The notes: generated by a model from the sequence alone, not told the origin. DNA of 64,000 bases from CAVURS01 sp963834425 (GCA_963834425.1 CAWIBR010000013.1:62001-126000); one strand, 5' to 3'. Shown: positions 53,368-63,366, numbered from the stretch's first letter. Numbers and translations: made by a program.

Positions 53368-54084
53368 ATGAAGCGCAGCAAGTCCTACCGCGCCGCGGAA
53401 GAGAAGATCGACCGCGACAAGCTCTACGCCCCGCTCGAGGCGGTCCGGATCGCCAAGGGCACCTCGACCACGAAGTACGACGCGACCGTCGAGGTCGCCA
53501 TGCGGCTGGGCGTCGACCCGCGCAAGGCGGACCAGATGATCCGCGGCACGGTCAACCTGCCCCACGGCACCGGCAAGACGGCCCGCGTCCTGGTCCTCGC
53601 GACCGGTGAGCGCGCCGCCCAGGCCGAGGCGGCCGGCGCCGACTACGTCGGGTCGGACGACCTGCTGGAGCGGATCCAGGGCGGCTGGCTCGACTTCGAC
53701 TCGGTCGTCGCGACGCCGGACCTGATGGGCAAGGTCGGCCGGCTCGGCAAGGTGCTCGGCCCGCGCGGCCTGATGCCCAACCCGAAGACCGGCACCGTCA
53801 CGATGGACGTCGCGAAGGCCGTGACCGAGATCAAGGGCGGCAAGATCGAGTTCCGCGTGGACAAGCACGCCAACCTGCACTTCATCATCGGCAAGACCTC
53901 GTTCTCCGAGCAGAACCTGGTCGAGAACTACGCCGCCGCGCTGGACGAGATCCTGCGGCTCAAGCCGTCGGCGTCCAAGGGCCGCTACGTGCAGAAGGCC
54001 ACGATGACGACGACGATGGGCCCGGGCATCCCGCTCGACCCGGCCCGCACCCGCAACCTGCTGGTCGAGGACACCGAGTCCTGA
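53368..54084 (+). CDS. rplA: 50S ribosomal protein L1
   Basis: Intact 238-residue L1: YRAAEEKIDRDKLYAPLEAV, VNLPHGTGKTARVLVLATGE, LGKVLGPRGLMPNPKTGTVT (the conserved L1 signature), EFRVDKHANLHFIIGKTSFS. It binds the L1 stalk of 23S rRNA and in many bacteria represses its own mRNA. A GAAGGAG ribosome site precedes the ATG. Followed 30 bp later by a lipoprotein gene. Confidence 0.98.
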   Translation: MKRSKSYRAAEEKIDRDKLYAPLEAVRIAKGTSTTKYDATVEVAMRLGVDPRKADQMIRGTVNLPHGTGKTARVLVLATGERAAQAEAAGADYVGSDDLLERIQGGWLDFDSVVATPDLMGKVGRLGKVLGPRGLMPNPKTGTVTMDVAKAVTEIKGGKIEFRVDKHANLHFIIGKTSFSEQNLVENYAAALDEILRLKPSASKGRYVQKATMTTTMGPGIPLDPARTRNLLVEDTES

Positions 54085-54114
54085 CGCCGCCGGTCGCGGG
54101 GTGAGGATGGCCTC

Positions 54115-54950
54115 ATGCGGCGTACGACGCGGGGCCTCGTCACCACGCTGGGCCTCGGCGTCGTACTGACCGGCTGTTCGCACTCGACGCCGCCACCGCG
54201 GATCGACTCGGCGGACGCTTCGGCGTCCGGCTCGGCGACCACCGCGACCACCTCGACCGGCGGCGCGACGGCGGGCGGCCCGATCGCCGGAGCGGTGCTC
54301 GCCGCGCGGGTCCGGGCCGCGATGGCCAAGGCCGGCTCGGCCCGCTTCGCGCTGCAGAGCTCGAAGACCTCGGGACCGGACGCCACCGGGGTGCTCGCGA
54401 TCCACGGCACCGTCGGTCAGCGTCCGGTTCGACTTCACCGACGGCACCGACAAGCTCCGGGTGATCGCGGTGCCCGGCGATCCTGTACGCCGATGTCGGC
54501 GAGGTCGTCGACGGCCGGCACTGGCTCGAGGTCACGAGCCGGCGGCACCGACCCGCTCTCGTCGGCCATGGCCCCACTGCTGAGCTACATGACCAACTCG
54601 GCCGACGTCTCGTCGCAGACCACGAGCTGGTCCGCGGCCGGCGGCTTCACCCCGTCCGGCCCGACCGACGTCGGCCGGCGTCCCAGCGACGGAGTACGAC
54701 GGGACGATCCCGCGCGCCGCCGTCCAGGCCGGGCTGCCCGCCCAGTTCCGGGACATCATGCGCAAGGACATCACCGGCGACAGCCACCTGCGGGTCTGGC
54801 TCGACGGCGCGGACCGCCCGGTCAAGGTCGTGACGTCCGGCAGCTACGACGGCAAGCCGGACCTGGTGACCGTGACGTACGCGCGACTGGGGTCGCGCGC
54901 CGGCGGTCACCCCGCCGCCGGCGGCGGACGTCATCTCGTCGCACTCCTGA
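54115..54950 (+). CDS. LppX/LprAFG-type lipoprotein 1, frameshifted
   Basis: Lipoprotein of about 278 residues. Signal peptide and lipobox: RGLVTTLGLGVVLTGC. A Ser/Thr linker is followed by the domain AARVRAAMAKAGSARFALQS, ATGVLAIHGTVG, restored RFDFTDGTDKLRVIAV, SSAMAPLLSYMTNSADVSSQ, FRDIMRKDITGDSHLRVWLD, VKVVTSGSYDGKPDLVTVTY. This is the layout of LppX/LprG-like proteins, whose hydrophobic pocket carries acylated lipids across the cell envelope in mycobacteria. Indels near 54420, 54480, 54537 and 54680 or so. First of three tandem paralogues between rplA and rplJ. Confidence 0.82.
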
Positions 54951-55075
54951 GCCGCGGCGCCCACTCGGGCGTCGGCGAGCAGTCGGCCGACTCTGTGGAA
55001 AACGCGCGCACGCAGCGTGACGGCCATTTATGGTGGCAGGACTTTGGCCGTCCGCTGCTTAGGGGAGTCCCTGTC

Positions 55076-55926
55076 ATGCGCCACCTGCGCCCGGTTCGCC
55101 GTCGTACCGCCCTCGTCCTGACCTCGGTCGCGGTCTGCGCCCTCGCCCTGGCCGGCTGCTCCGGCAGCCTCGGGCGGCTCGGCGGCGGGCGGCTCCGGCG
55201 CACGCCAGCAGCTCGGGCAGCTCGAGCAGCACGCCGGCGCATGCGGTCAACGCGTCCGCGCTGGTGACCGGCGCGAGCCACTCCAGCAGCAAGCTCAAGA
55301 GCGCGCACATCAGGACGACGTCGGTGCTCGGCGGCAAGACGACCAACTTCAGCGGCGTCATCGCCTATCACCCGACCCGGCTCGACTTCCGGATCGGCGT
55401 CGGCCGGCAAGGAGCTGCGGGAGGTGCTGGTCGACAACACGTTCTACATCAAGGTGCCGGGCGGCGCCGGGAGCCGGCTCGAAGCCCTGGATCAGCGTCG
55501 GCATCAAGCAGATCTCCCAGCTCTCCGGCATCGACCTGGACTCGTTGCTCAACAACGCCAACGCCGACCAGACCGTGCAGCTGCTGGCCAAGTCCTCGGA
55601 CCTGAAGTACGTCGGCACCGAGAACGTCGGCGGCGTCAGCACCAAGCACCTGAGCGGCACGGTCGACATCGACAAGGTCTTCGCCGCGCTGGACGCCACG
55701 GAGAAGTCGCAGCAGAAGACCCTGCAGTCGATGGTCGACCAGCTCGGCGTCAAGGACTCGCACATCGACCTCTGGGTCAACAGCGACGACATCCCGATCA
55801 AGGTCGTGCAGACCTACACCAGCAAGCTCGGCGCCGGGCTCGTCGACGATGCTGCTGACCGACCTCAACGCCCCGGTCGACGTCAAGGCGCCGCCGGCGT
55901 CGCTGGTCCAGAGGTTCCCGGGCTGA
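55076..55926 (+). CDS. LppX/LprAFG-type lipoprotein 2, frameshifted
   Basis: About 280 residues. MRHLRPVRRRTALVLTSVAV, then CALALAGC, is a lipobox signal. Domain pieces: SHSSSKLKSAHIRTTSVLGG, KTTNFSGVIAYHPTRLDFRI, restored LREVLVDNTFYIKVPGG, IKQISQLSGIDLDSLLNNAN, GTENVGGVSTKHLSGTVDID, SHIDLWVNSDDIPIKVVQTY, ending LNAPVDVKAPPASLVQRFPG (TGA 55924). Four or more indels. KYVGTENVGGVSTKHLSGTV is typical of the family's central sheet. Second of the tandem set. Confidence 0.82.
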
Positions 55927-56011
55927 GGCTCGCCCCACTCGCTGATCGTTCGTCATCTCGTCCGGGTGCAGACAACGCTGCCCGGCGGCTCTTCATTGCA
56001 GAGGGATCTTC

Positions 56012-56882
56012 GTGTTCGCCGTTGTGTCTCGTTCCATGTCCGCGCGCCGGCTCGGCGCGACGCTGGTCGTCGGCGTCTCCGCCGACCGTCGCGCTCACCG
56101 GTTGCGGGGGCTCGAGCGGCTCGGGCGAGGGCCGGGCTCGGGCTCGGCCGGGTCGTCGTCGTCCAGTGCGTCGCCGACGCCGACCGTCTCGACCAGTGTC
56201 GGCACCAAGGTCGCGGGGGCCGACCTGGCGCGGCGGGTCCAGGCCGCGATCACGCGCGGCGGGCAGCGCCCGGTTCACGATCGAGCGAGTCGGGCACCAC
56301 CGGGGGCGGCGTGCTCGACTTCACCAAGTCCGGTCTGCGGGCCTCGGTCGCGCTCAAGGACGGCAGCGACAACATCAAGGCGGTCGTGCTGCCGGGCGTG
56401 ATCTACATCAACAGCGGCGAGGTCGTGCAGCGCAAGCACTGGATCAAGCTGGCCGGCACGCTGCACACCAAGACCCTCAAGACGGCCCAGGCCCAGATCC
56501 TCGGCGGCGTCGCGCGTCGTGAGCCCGGCCATGCAGGCGGCATCCTGGCGCTCGGCCGGCGACTTCACCGACCGGCGCCGACGACGACGATCGGCGGGGT
56601 CAAGGCCACCGAGTACGACGGCACGGTGCCCAAGGCGGCGTTCATCGCGGCGTTCCCGGTCCAGGCCCGGTCGGCGATCAAGCTGACCGGCGACACCCAG
56701 GTGCCGGGTCTGGCTCGACGCCAAGGGCCGGCCGATCGAAGATCGACGTCATCGCCGCCTTCAGCGACGGCGACGAGACCGACACGACGACGTTACTCCG
56801 CCTGGGGCTCACGGCGCCGGCGATCAAGCTCCCGGCCAAGAGCGACCCCCTCGTCCGGCAGGTTCTGACCGAGGCGTTTTGA
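56012..56882 (+). CDS. LppX/LprAFG-type lipoprotein 3, frameshifted
   Basis: About 285 residues. GTG 56012 (ATG 56036 in frame) begins a signal peptide that, with an indel near 56090, reads RRLGATLVVGVS then TVALTGCGGS (lipobox). Domain pieces: GADLARRVQAAITRGG, GGVLDFTKSGLRASVALKDG, LPGVIYINSGEVVQRKHWIK, TTTIGGVKATEYDGTVPKAA, AFPVQARSAIKLTGDTQVPG, ending SDPLVRQVLTEAF. Four or more indels. Its last bases (TTTTGA) contain the -35 of the rplJ promoter. Third of the tandem paralogues. Confidence 0.8.
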
Positions 56883-56907
56883 CCCACGGGACCGCGGCCC
56901 GTACCCT
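56879..56907 (+). promoter_or_regulatory. Promoter of rplJ-rplL
   Basis: TTGACC (56879-56884), 17-bp spacer, TACCCT (56902-56907): a near-consensus primary-sigma promoter for an actinobacterium. It overlaps the stop codon of lipoprotein 3 and gives rplJ its own promoter with a leader of about 220 bases. Confidence 0.75.
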
Positions 56908-56913
56908 TGGCTC

Positions 56914-57118
56914 AGCCACAGACCGCTGGTCACCGATCCCGAGAGCACGTCGGGTGACGTCGAAAGTCCCGCTCCGGTGGGCGACCCGCGCAGGTGAACG
57001 AAGTGCAGTGTCGATGCCCAGCCCGCAGTCGCTCGCGGCCGGCATCGCCCCTCCGCCCCGTGCATCTGCGCCGGGGCGTTCGTCTTTTCCGGGTCGGCCG
57101 TTCGAGCAGCCAGCAAGA
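56914..57118 (+). ncRNA. Probable L10 leader (ribosomal protein autoregulation), rplJ 5' region
   Basis: About 220 bases between the promoter and the rplJ ATG hold no convincing gene but several GC-rich complementary stretches, for example GGTCACCGATCCC region, GGGCGACCCGC and GCATCTGCGCCGGGGC followed by a T-rich GTTCGTCTTTTCC. An L10(L12)4-binding leader is known at this place in many bacteria. I infer it from position and length; I did not fold it against a covariance model. Confidence 0.45.
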
Positions 57119-57135
57119 ACCCGGAAGGAGACCAC

Positions 57136-57827
57136 ATGGCGAGGTCGGACAAGGCAGCCGCCGTCGCCGAGCTCACGGACAAGTTCCGCGAGTCCGGTGC
57201 CGCAGTGCTGACCGAGTACCGCGGTCTCACCGTGGCCCAGCTGACCCAGCTGCGCCGCGCGATCAGTGCCAACGCGACGTACGCCGTCGTGAAGAACACC
57301 CTCACCGAGCTCGCGGCGAAGGAAGCCGGGGTGACCGCGTTCGACGGTCAGCTCGCCGGACCGTCCGCGATCGCCTTCATCACCGGCGACGCCGTTGAGA
57401 CGGCGAAGGGCTTGCGGGACTTCGCGAAGGCGCACCCGCAGCTCGTCATCAAGAGCGGCTACCTCGACGGGAAGCCGCTCACGCTGCCGAGATCACCAAG
57501 CTCGCGGACCTCGAGTCCCGCGAGGTCCTGCTGGCCAAGATGGCCGGGGCCATGAAGGCCTCGCTCACCCAGGCCGTCTACCTCTTCGCTGCCCCGCTGT
57601 CGCAGACCGCGCGGCTCGTCGAGGCGCTGCGTCAGCAGCGCGAGCAGGAGCCGGGCGCCGCACCGGCGGAGGCTGCACCCGCAGGCCGCCGGCGACGCGC
57701 CGACGACGCAGCCAGTGCCGACGCCGCCGCGGACGCCGCGACCGAGGAGGCTCCGGCCGCCGAGGCCGCCGAGGCGCGACCGAGGTGCGACCGACGAGGC
57801 CCGGCCGAGGGCACTGACCAGGGCTGA
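57136..57827 (+). CDS. rplJ: 50S ribosomal protein L10, frameshifted
   Basis: ARSDKAAAVAELTDKFRESG, LTEYRGLTVAQLTQLRRAIS, YAVVKNTLTELAAKEAGVTA, AKAHPQLVIKSGYLDGKPLT. A missing base near 57487 breaks the frame; it continues EITKLADLESREVLLAKMAG, AMKASLTQAVYLFAAPLSQT, ARLVEALRQQREQEPGAAPA, and an Ala/Glu-rich tail ending at 57827 whose frame is also doubtful. L10 anchors the L7/L12 stalk. A GAAGGAGA ribosome site precedes ATG 57136. Being essential, the break is almost certainly an error. Confidence 0.96.
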
Positions 57828-57893
57828 CCGCCCAACCCCGCACCATCCCGTACCAGCACTGGCCCACCAGCCACAGATCGAGAGGACGCCACC

Positions 57894-58280
57894 ATGGCGA
57901 AGCTAGGCACCGACGAGCTGCTCGACGCGTTCAAGGAAATGACGCTGCTGGAGCTCTCCGAGTTCGTGAAGTCGTTCGAGGACACCTTCGGCGTGACGGC
58001 GGCCGCTCCGGTCGCGGTTGCCGCTGCCGGCGGCGGCGCTGCCGCTCCGGCCGAGGCCGCTGAGGAGCAGGACGAGTTCGACGTCGTCCTCGAGGCCGCG
58101 GGCGAGAAGAAGATCCAGGTCATCAAGGAGGTGCGCGCGCTCACCAACCTCGGTCTCAAGGAGGCCAAGGACCTGGTGGACGGCGCCCCCAAGGCCGTCC
58201 TGGAGAAGGTCAACAAGGACGCTGCCGAGAAGGCCAAGGCCGCCCTCGAGGGCGCCGGCGCCACGGTGACCGTCAAGTAG
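57894..58280 (+). CDS. rplL: 50S ribosomal protein L7/L12
   Basis: Intact 128-residue L7/L12: GTDELLDAFKEMTLLELSEF, VKSFEDTFGVTAAAPVAVAA, an Ala-rich hinge, then EQDEFDVVLEAAGEKKIQVI, KEVRALTNLGLKEAKDLVDG and ALEGAGATVTVK. It forms the stalk that recruits translation GTPases. ATG 57894, 66 bp after rplJ. Followed by two strong hairpins. Confidence 0.98.
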   Translation: MAKLGTDELLDAFKEMTLLELSEFVKSFEDTFGVTAAAPVAVAAAGGGAAAPAEAAEEQDEFDVVLEAAGEKKIQVIKEVRALTNLGLKEAKDLVDGAPKAVLEKVNKDAAEKAKAALEGAGATVTVK

Positions 58281-58296
58281 TTCGCACCACCGCGCG

Positions 58297-58358
58297 ACGG
58301 CCCCGCCCACTCGGGCGGGGCCGTTCGTTCGGCCCCGCCCATCGTCGCGGCGGGGCCG
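58297..58358 (+). terminator. Two consecutive terminator hairpins after rplL
   Basis: Hairpin 1: ACGGCCCCGCCC (58297-58308), loop ACTC, GGGCGGGGCCGT (58313-58324), a perfect 12-bp stem followed by TCGTTC. Hairpin 2: CGGCCCCGCC (58330-58339) with GGCGGGGCCG (58349-58358), 10 bp. The arms of the two are near-identical, so alternative pairings are possible. They separate rplL from the MCE operon. Confidence 0.85.
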
Positions 58359-58432
58359 TTCGCGCACCGTCGGCCACGGTGCAGCGCGGGTCGGCGCCGT
58401 AACCTGCGCGCCGCACCCTCGTTACCTGGGGT

Positions 58433-59404
58433 GTGGGCGTCGAGATCACGGTCGAGGGACTGACCAAGAGCTTCGGCTCGCAGGTCATCTGGCAGGACGT
58501 CTCGCTGACCCTGCCGGCCGGTGAGATCTCGGTGCTGCTCGGGCCGTCCGGCACGGGCAAGTCGGTCTTCCTCAAGACCCTGGTCGGCCTGCTCCGCCCG
58601 GACCGCGGCAGCGTCTGGATCAACGGCCAGGACGTGCCGCGGCTGCGCGAGCGGGACCTGTACGCCGTGCGCAAGCTGTTCGGCGTGCTGTTCCAGGACG
58701 GCGCGCTGTTCGGCTCGATGAACCTGTACGACAACATCGCCTTCCCGCTGCGCGAGCACACCAAGAAGTCCGAGTCCGAGATCCGCTCGATCGTCGGGGA
58801 GAAGATCGAGCTGGTCGGCCTGCAGGGGGCCGAGGCCAAGCTGCCCGGGCGAGATCTCCGGCGGGATGCGCAAGCGGGCCGGGCTGGCCCGGGCGCTGGT
58901 GCTGGACCCGGAGATCATCCTGTTCGACGAGCCGGACTCCGGGCTCGACCCGGTGCGCACGGCCTACCTGAACCAGCTGATCGTCGACCTCAACGCCCAG
59001 ATCCGGGCGACCTTCCTGATCGTCACCCACGACATCAACACCGCCCGGACGGTGCCGGACAACATCGGCCTGCTCTACCACCGGCACCTGGCGATGTTCG
59101 GGCCGCGCGAGATGCTGCTGTCCAGCCAGGAGCCGGTCGTGCGGCAGTTCCTCAACGCCCAGCGGGTCGGCCCGATCGGCATGTCCGAGGAGAAGGACGC
59201 CGAGGAGCTGGCCGTCCGAGCGGGACGACCGAGCTGCCGCCGCTGCCGCCGATCCCGCGCCAGCTCGAGCCCAGCACGGGCGGCCCGCGCGTGACCCAGC
59301 GGCCGCCCGGTGAGTGGTGCCGGGCCAACGGCATCACGCCGCCGCCCGGGTCGTTCGGCGCCGCCCCGGACGGCTTCGCCCTCGCCGACGCGGGCGGCGT
59401 CATG
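58433..59404 (+). CDS. mkl: MCE-system ATPase (Mkl/MlaF type), frameshifted
   Basis: ATPase that powers MCE lipid transporters. ITVEGLTKSFGSQVIWQDVS, Walker A LLGPSGTGKSVFLKTLVGLL, Q-loop FGVLFQDGALFGSMNLYDNI. After an indel near 58850: signature ISGGMRKRAGLARALVLDPE, Walker B IILFDEPDSGLDPVRTAYLN, H-loop IVTHDINTARTVPDNIGLL. The Mkl-type C-terminal tail (GTTELPPLPPIPRQLEPSTG, PPGEWCRANGITPPPGSF) runs up to the YrbE start, with another indel near 59218. The SGGMRKR and DEPDSGLDPVRT variants are characteristic. Its exact stop is unclear. Confidence 0.92.
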
Positions 59405-60176
59405 AGCAACCCGGCCGCCGCCGCCCTGCGCTCCAGCGGGAGCCTGTTCGCGCTGTTCCTCGACGTCCTGCGCGCGCTGCCCCGGCGGCCGTTCCAGGGC
59501 AAGGAGTTCGTCAACCAGGCGTGGTTCATCGCGAGCGTCACGATCCTGCCGACGGCCCTGGTGTCGATCCCGTTCGGCGCGGTCATCGCGCTGCAGCTCG
59601 GCACGCTGACCCGGCAGATCGGCGCGCAGAGCTTCACCGGCGCGGCCAGCGTGCTGGCCATCCTGCGCGAGGCCAGCCCCATCGTCACCGCTCTGCTGAT
59701 CGCCGGCGCGGGCGGCTCGGCGATCTGCGCCGACCTCGGCTCGCGCAAGATCCGCGAGGAGATCGACGCGCTCGAGGTGCTCGGGCGTCAGCCCGATCCA
59801 ACGGCTCGTGGTGCCCCGGGTGCTCGCGACGATGCTCGTCTCGGTCCTGCTCAACGGGCTGGTCTCGGTCGTCGGGACGGTCGGCGGCTACTTCTTCAAC
59901 GTCGTCCTGCAGGGCGGCACGCCGGGGGCGTTCCTCCAGTCGTTCACGGCCGTCGCCCAGCTCCCGGACCTCTGGGCCGGTGAGACCAAGGCCCTGATCT
60001 TCGGGCTGATCGCGGCCGTCGTGGCGTCGTACAAGGGGCTGACCGCGGGGGGTGGCCCCAAGGGGGTCGGCGACGCCGTCAACCAGTCGGTCGTGATCAC
60101 GTTCATGCTGCTGTTCGTCTCGAACTTCGTGCTGACGGCCATCTACTTCCAGCTCGTTCCCCCGAAGCTCGGTTGA
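59402..60176 (+). CDS. yrbEA: MlaE/YrbE-type MCE permease A, frameshifted
   Basis: About 258 residues, MlaE permease family: SSGSLFALFLDVLRALPRRP, FQGKEFVNQAWFIASVTILP, TALVSIPFGAVIALQLGTLT, AILREASPIVTALLIAGAGG, SRKIREEIDALEVLG (the EExDAL cytoplasmic motif that meets the ATPase). After an indel near 59790: PRVLATMLVSVLLNGLVSVV, GGYFFNVVLQGGTPGAFLQS, ending AIYFQLVPPKLG. It pairs with the next permease to form the membrane core of the MCE transporter. Confidence 0.94.
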
Positions 60177-60180
60177 CCCG

Positions 60181-61017
60181 ATGAGCCTCTTCGACGCGAT
60201 CAACCGCACCGCGAAGCGGCCCCTCGACGCCCTGGAGGACCTGGGCGGCCAGCTGCTGTTCTACGTCCGCAGCATCGGCTGGAGCGCGCGGACGATCCAC
60301 CGCTACCGCAAGGAGGTCCTGCGGCTGCTCGCCGAGGTGAGCCTGGGCAGTGGGGCACTCTCGGTCATCGGCGGCACCGTTGGTGTCATTGCGTTTCTGG
60401 CCTTCTTCACCGGCACCGAGGTCGGCCTGCAGGGCTATCAGGCGCTGGACCAGCTGGGCACCGGTGCCTTCGCCGGCTTCGTCTCGGCCTACTTCAACAC
60501 CCGCGAGATCGCCCCTCTGGTGTCCGGGCTGGCGCTCGCCGCCACGGTCGGGTGCGGCTTCACGGCCCAGCTCGGGGCGATGCGGATCTCCGAGGAGATC
60601 GACGCGCTCGAGGTGATGGGCATCCCGAGCCTGCCCTTCCTGGTGACCGCGCGGATGATCGCCGGGCTGGTCGCAGTCGTGCCGCTCTACGTCATCGGGC
60701 TGCTTTCGTCTTATGCCGCAACGAGACTCATCACCACGGGCTACTACGGGCAGTCCAAGGGGACCTACGACCACTACTTCCATCTGTTCCTGCCGCCGGG
60801 TGACGTGCTGTGGTCGTTCGCCAAGGTGCTGGTCTTCGCGGTCGTGATCATCGCGATCCACTGCTACTACGGCTACCACGCAAGCGGCGGCCCGGCCGGC
60901 GTCGGCATCGCGGTCGGCAAGGCGGTCCGCACCTCGATCGTCGCGATCAACATCATCGACTTCTTCCTCTCCCTTGCCATCTGGGGCGCGACGACGACCG
61001 TCCGGATCGCGGGGTAG
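60181..61017 (+). CDS. yrbEB: MlaE/YrbE-type MCE permease B
   Basis: Intact, 278 residues: DLGGQLLFYVRSIGWSARTI, HRYRKEVLRLLAEVSLGSGA, YQALDQLGTGAFAGFVSAYF, GFTAQLGAMRISEEIDALEV (EExDAL coupling motif), MGIPSLPFLVTARMIAGLVA, GTYDHYFHLFLPPGDVLWSF, ending LAIWGATTTVRIAG. Four bp after yrbEA and 5 bp before mceA. Second subunit of the permease heterodimer. Confidence 0.96.
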   Translation: MSLFDAINRTAKRPLDALEDLGGQLLFYVRSIGWSARTIHRYRKEVLRLLAEVSLGSGALSVIGGTVGVIAFLAFFTGTEVGLQGYQALDQLGTGAFAGFVSAYFNTREIAPLVSGLALAATVGCGFTAQLGAMRISEEIDALEVMGIPSLPFLVTARMIAGLVAVVPLYVIGLLSSYAATRLITTGYYGQSKGTYDHYFHLFLPPGDVLWSFAKVLVFAVVIIAIHCYYGYHASGGPAGVGIAVGKAVRTSIVAINIIDFFLSLAIWGATTTVRIAG

Positions 61018-61022
61018 CGCCG

Positions 61023-62321
61023 ATGCTGCAAGCCGCGAACAAGCCCTCGGCCGCCCTGCCCCGGCTGGGCCGCCGGTCGGCCGGGCTGGCCTTCGTCCTG
61101 GTCCTGGCCCTGCTGGTCGGCCTGGCCGTCGCGGTGTTCCAGCAGCGGTTCACCCCCGTCGTGCCGGTCACGCTGCATGACCGACCACATCGGCAACCAG
61201 CTGCAGAACCAGTCCGACGTCAAGATCCGCGGGCTCATCGTCGGCGAGGTGCGCTCGATCAGCTCGGTCGGTCACGGCGCGCGGGTCGAGCTGGCCCTCC
61301 AGCCGGCCGCGGCCCGCAGCATCCCGAGCAACGTCTCGGCCCGCCTGCTGCCCAAGACCCTGTTCGGCGAGCGGTACGTCGAGCTGGTCCCGCCGGCCGG
61401 CACCGACTCGGCCCGGCGATCAAGCCGCGGCGACGTCATCCCGCAGGACCGCAGCTCGAGTGCCATCGAGCTGGAGCAGGTCTTCGACGACCTGCTGCCG
61501 CTGCTCCAGGCGGTGCAGCCGGCCAAGCTCTCGGCCACCCTCAACGCGGTCGCAACGGCTCTGGACGGTCGCGGTGAGCAGCTCGGCAAGAATCTGGTTG
61601 CGCTGGATGCCTACCTCAAGGGGCTGAACCCGCACCTGCCGACGCTCACCAGCGACATCCGGCGCCTCTCGTCGGTGGCGACGACGTACGCCGCGGCCGC
61701 CCCGGACCTGCTGACGACGGTCCGCAACCTGTCGACGACCGCGGACACCATTGTCGCCAAACAGGATTCGCTCGGTCCGTTCCTGCGTGGGGTGACCGGT
61801 CTGGCCACCACCGCGACCTCGGTGCTGCAGGAGGACGGCGACCGGATCATCCGGGTCGGCCAGCTGAGCCGGCCGACGCTGGCGACGCTCGCCCGCTACT
61901 CACCCGAGTTCCCCTGCCTGACCCAGGGCCTGACCGCGATCGAGCCCCGGCTGACCGATGCCTTCGCGCAACGACGAGCTGCACATCACGCTCGAGGTGA
62001 TCACGCCGCGGCCGGCCTACCAGCCAGGGCCAGGAGCCGGTCTTCGCCGACACCTCGGGGCCGGACTGCCGCGGGCTGCCGCACCCGGCCGGCAACCAGA
62101 AGCACCCATACCAGCCCAAGCAGTTCGACGACGGCACCGGCAACAGCAGCACCGCCGGTGACGCCCTCCCCGGCGCGCTCGCGATGGGCGATGCCGGTAC
62201 GCCGGCCGAGCAGCGCGTGACCGGCGCGCTCTTCGCGCCCGAGCTCGGCGCCCACCCGCCGTCGGTGTCGAACCTGCTTCTCGGCCCGATGGTCCGCGGC
62301 ACGGTGGTGAGCCAGCGATGA
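61023..62321 (+). CDS. mceA: Mce-family protein A, frameshifted
   Basis: About 425 residues: N-terminal helix GLAFVLVLALLVGLAVAVFQ, then the MCE domain (after an indel near 61177) NQLQNQSDVKIRGLIVGEVR, VELALQPAAARSIPSNVSAR, LLPKTLFGERYVELVPP. The helical needle region follows: VFDDLLPLLQAVQPAKLSAT, TSDIRRLSSVATTYAAAAPD, and the Mce-typical PEFPCLTQGLTAIEPRL. More indels near 61970 and 62030. It ends GPMVRGTVVSQR; the stop overlaps the next ATG. Mce proteins assemble a hexameric tube that carries lipids through the envelope. Confidence 0.93.
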
Positions 62322-63366
62322 AGGTCACCTCGAGCCTGCTCAAGCTGATCGCCTTCGTCGTCGTGACGTTGCTGGCCTTCGGCGTCCTCGCCGGCACGAT
62401 CGCCAACGTCCAGCTGGGCGACAAGGTGCACTACAGCCGCGATCTTCACCGACGCCGCCGGCCTGCAGAAGGGCGACGACGTGCGGATCGCCGGCGTACG
62501 GGTCGGCAAGGTCACGAGCATCGGCGTCGTGTCGCAGGTCCGGCCGGGCCGAGGCCAAGGTCGGGCTCGAGGTGCTGCGCAGCTCGGCGCTCACCGAGGG
62601 CACCAACGCGGTCATCCGCTATCGCAACCTGATCGGCCAGCGGTTCGTCGCACTGACCCAGGGGACCGGGCCAGCGGCGTACTCCGTTCTGGCGCAACGA
62701 TTCCTGACTCCCGGACTCAGCCTGCCCTCGACCTCGACGTCTTGTTCAACGGGTTCAAGCCGCTGTTCGCGGCGCTGTCGCCCAAGGACGTCAACGAGCT
62801 GTCGGGCGAGATCATCCAGGTCCTGCAGGGCGAGGGCGGCAGCATCAACCAGCTGCTCGCCCACACCGCCTCGCTCACGTCCACCCTGGCCGACCGCGAC
62901 GCCGTGATCGGCCGGGTCGTCACCAACCTCAACGACGTGCTCGGCACGGTCGCAGCAGCGCGACGGCCAGCTCGGCAGCCTGGTCGACCAGCTGACCCGC
63001 TTCGTGTCAGGGCTGGCCGCCGACCGCAAGGTGATCGGCAGCTCCCTGGCCAACATCAACGACCTCACCGACCAGACGGCCGACCTGCTCGTGGCCGCGC
63101 GGCCGCCGCTGAAGGCCGACATCGGCCAGCTGCGCGACCTGGCCGCCCTGCTGAACAAACCGGCCAACACCAAGGTCTTCAAGCAGTTCGCGCAGAACCT
63201 GCCGACCAAGCTCGGGGCGATCACCCGGACCGCGACCTACGGCTCGTTCTTCAACTTCTACCTCTGCCATTTCGACGGCACCGTCGTCGTGCCCACGGCG
63301 ACCAAGGACGTGTCCGTGCCGCTCGCCAACGGCGTCGGCTCGGTCGACGCGGCGAGGTGCTCATGA
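62318..63366 (+). CDS. mceB: Mce-family protein B, frameshifted
   Basis: About 345 residues: membrane helix LLKLIAFVVVTLLAFGVLAG, then the MCE domain IFTDAAGLQKGDDVRIAGVR, VGKVTSIGVVSQ, ALTEGTNAVIRYRNLIGQRF (the RYRNLIGQRYV-like motif of MceB), then LDVLFNGFKPLFAALSPKDV, NELSGEIIQVLQGEGGSINQ, helical stretches to TYGSFFNFYLCHFDG near the end, a typical MceB ending. Indels near 62440, 62545, 62715 and 62950. Start overlaps mceA (ATGA), stop overlaps mceC (ATGA). Confidence 0.93.

Noticed and set aside
57828..57893. Separate promoter for rplL in the rplJ-rplL gap
   Set aside because: No -35/-10 pair of acceptable quality in 66 bp; co-transcription from the rplJ promoter is the simpler reading.
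58433..59983. A single 516-residue fusion of the Mkl ATPase and YrbE permease
   Set aside because: The frame loses the ABC signature and Walker B, which are in another frame (58866-59294); the apparent fusion comes from two indels and a start codon (59402) inside the open frame.
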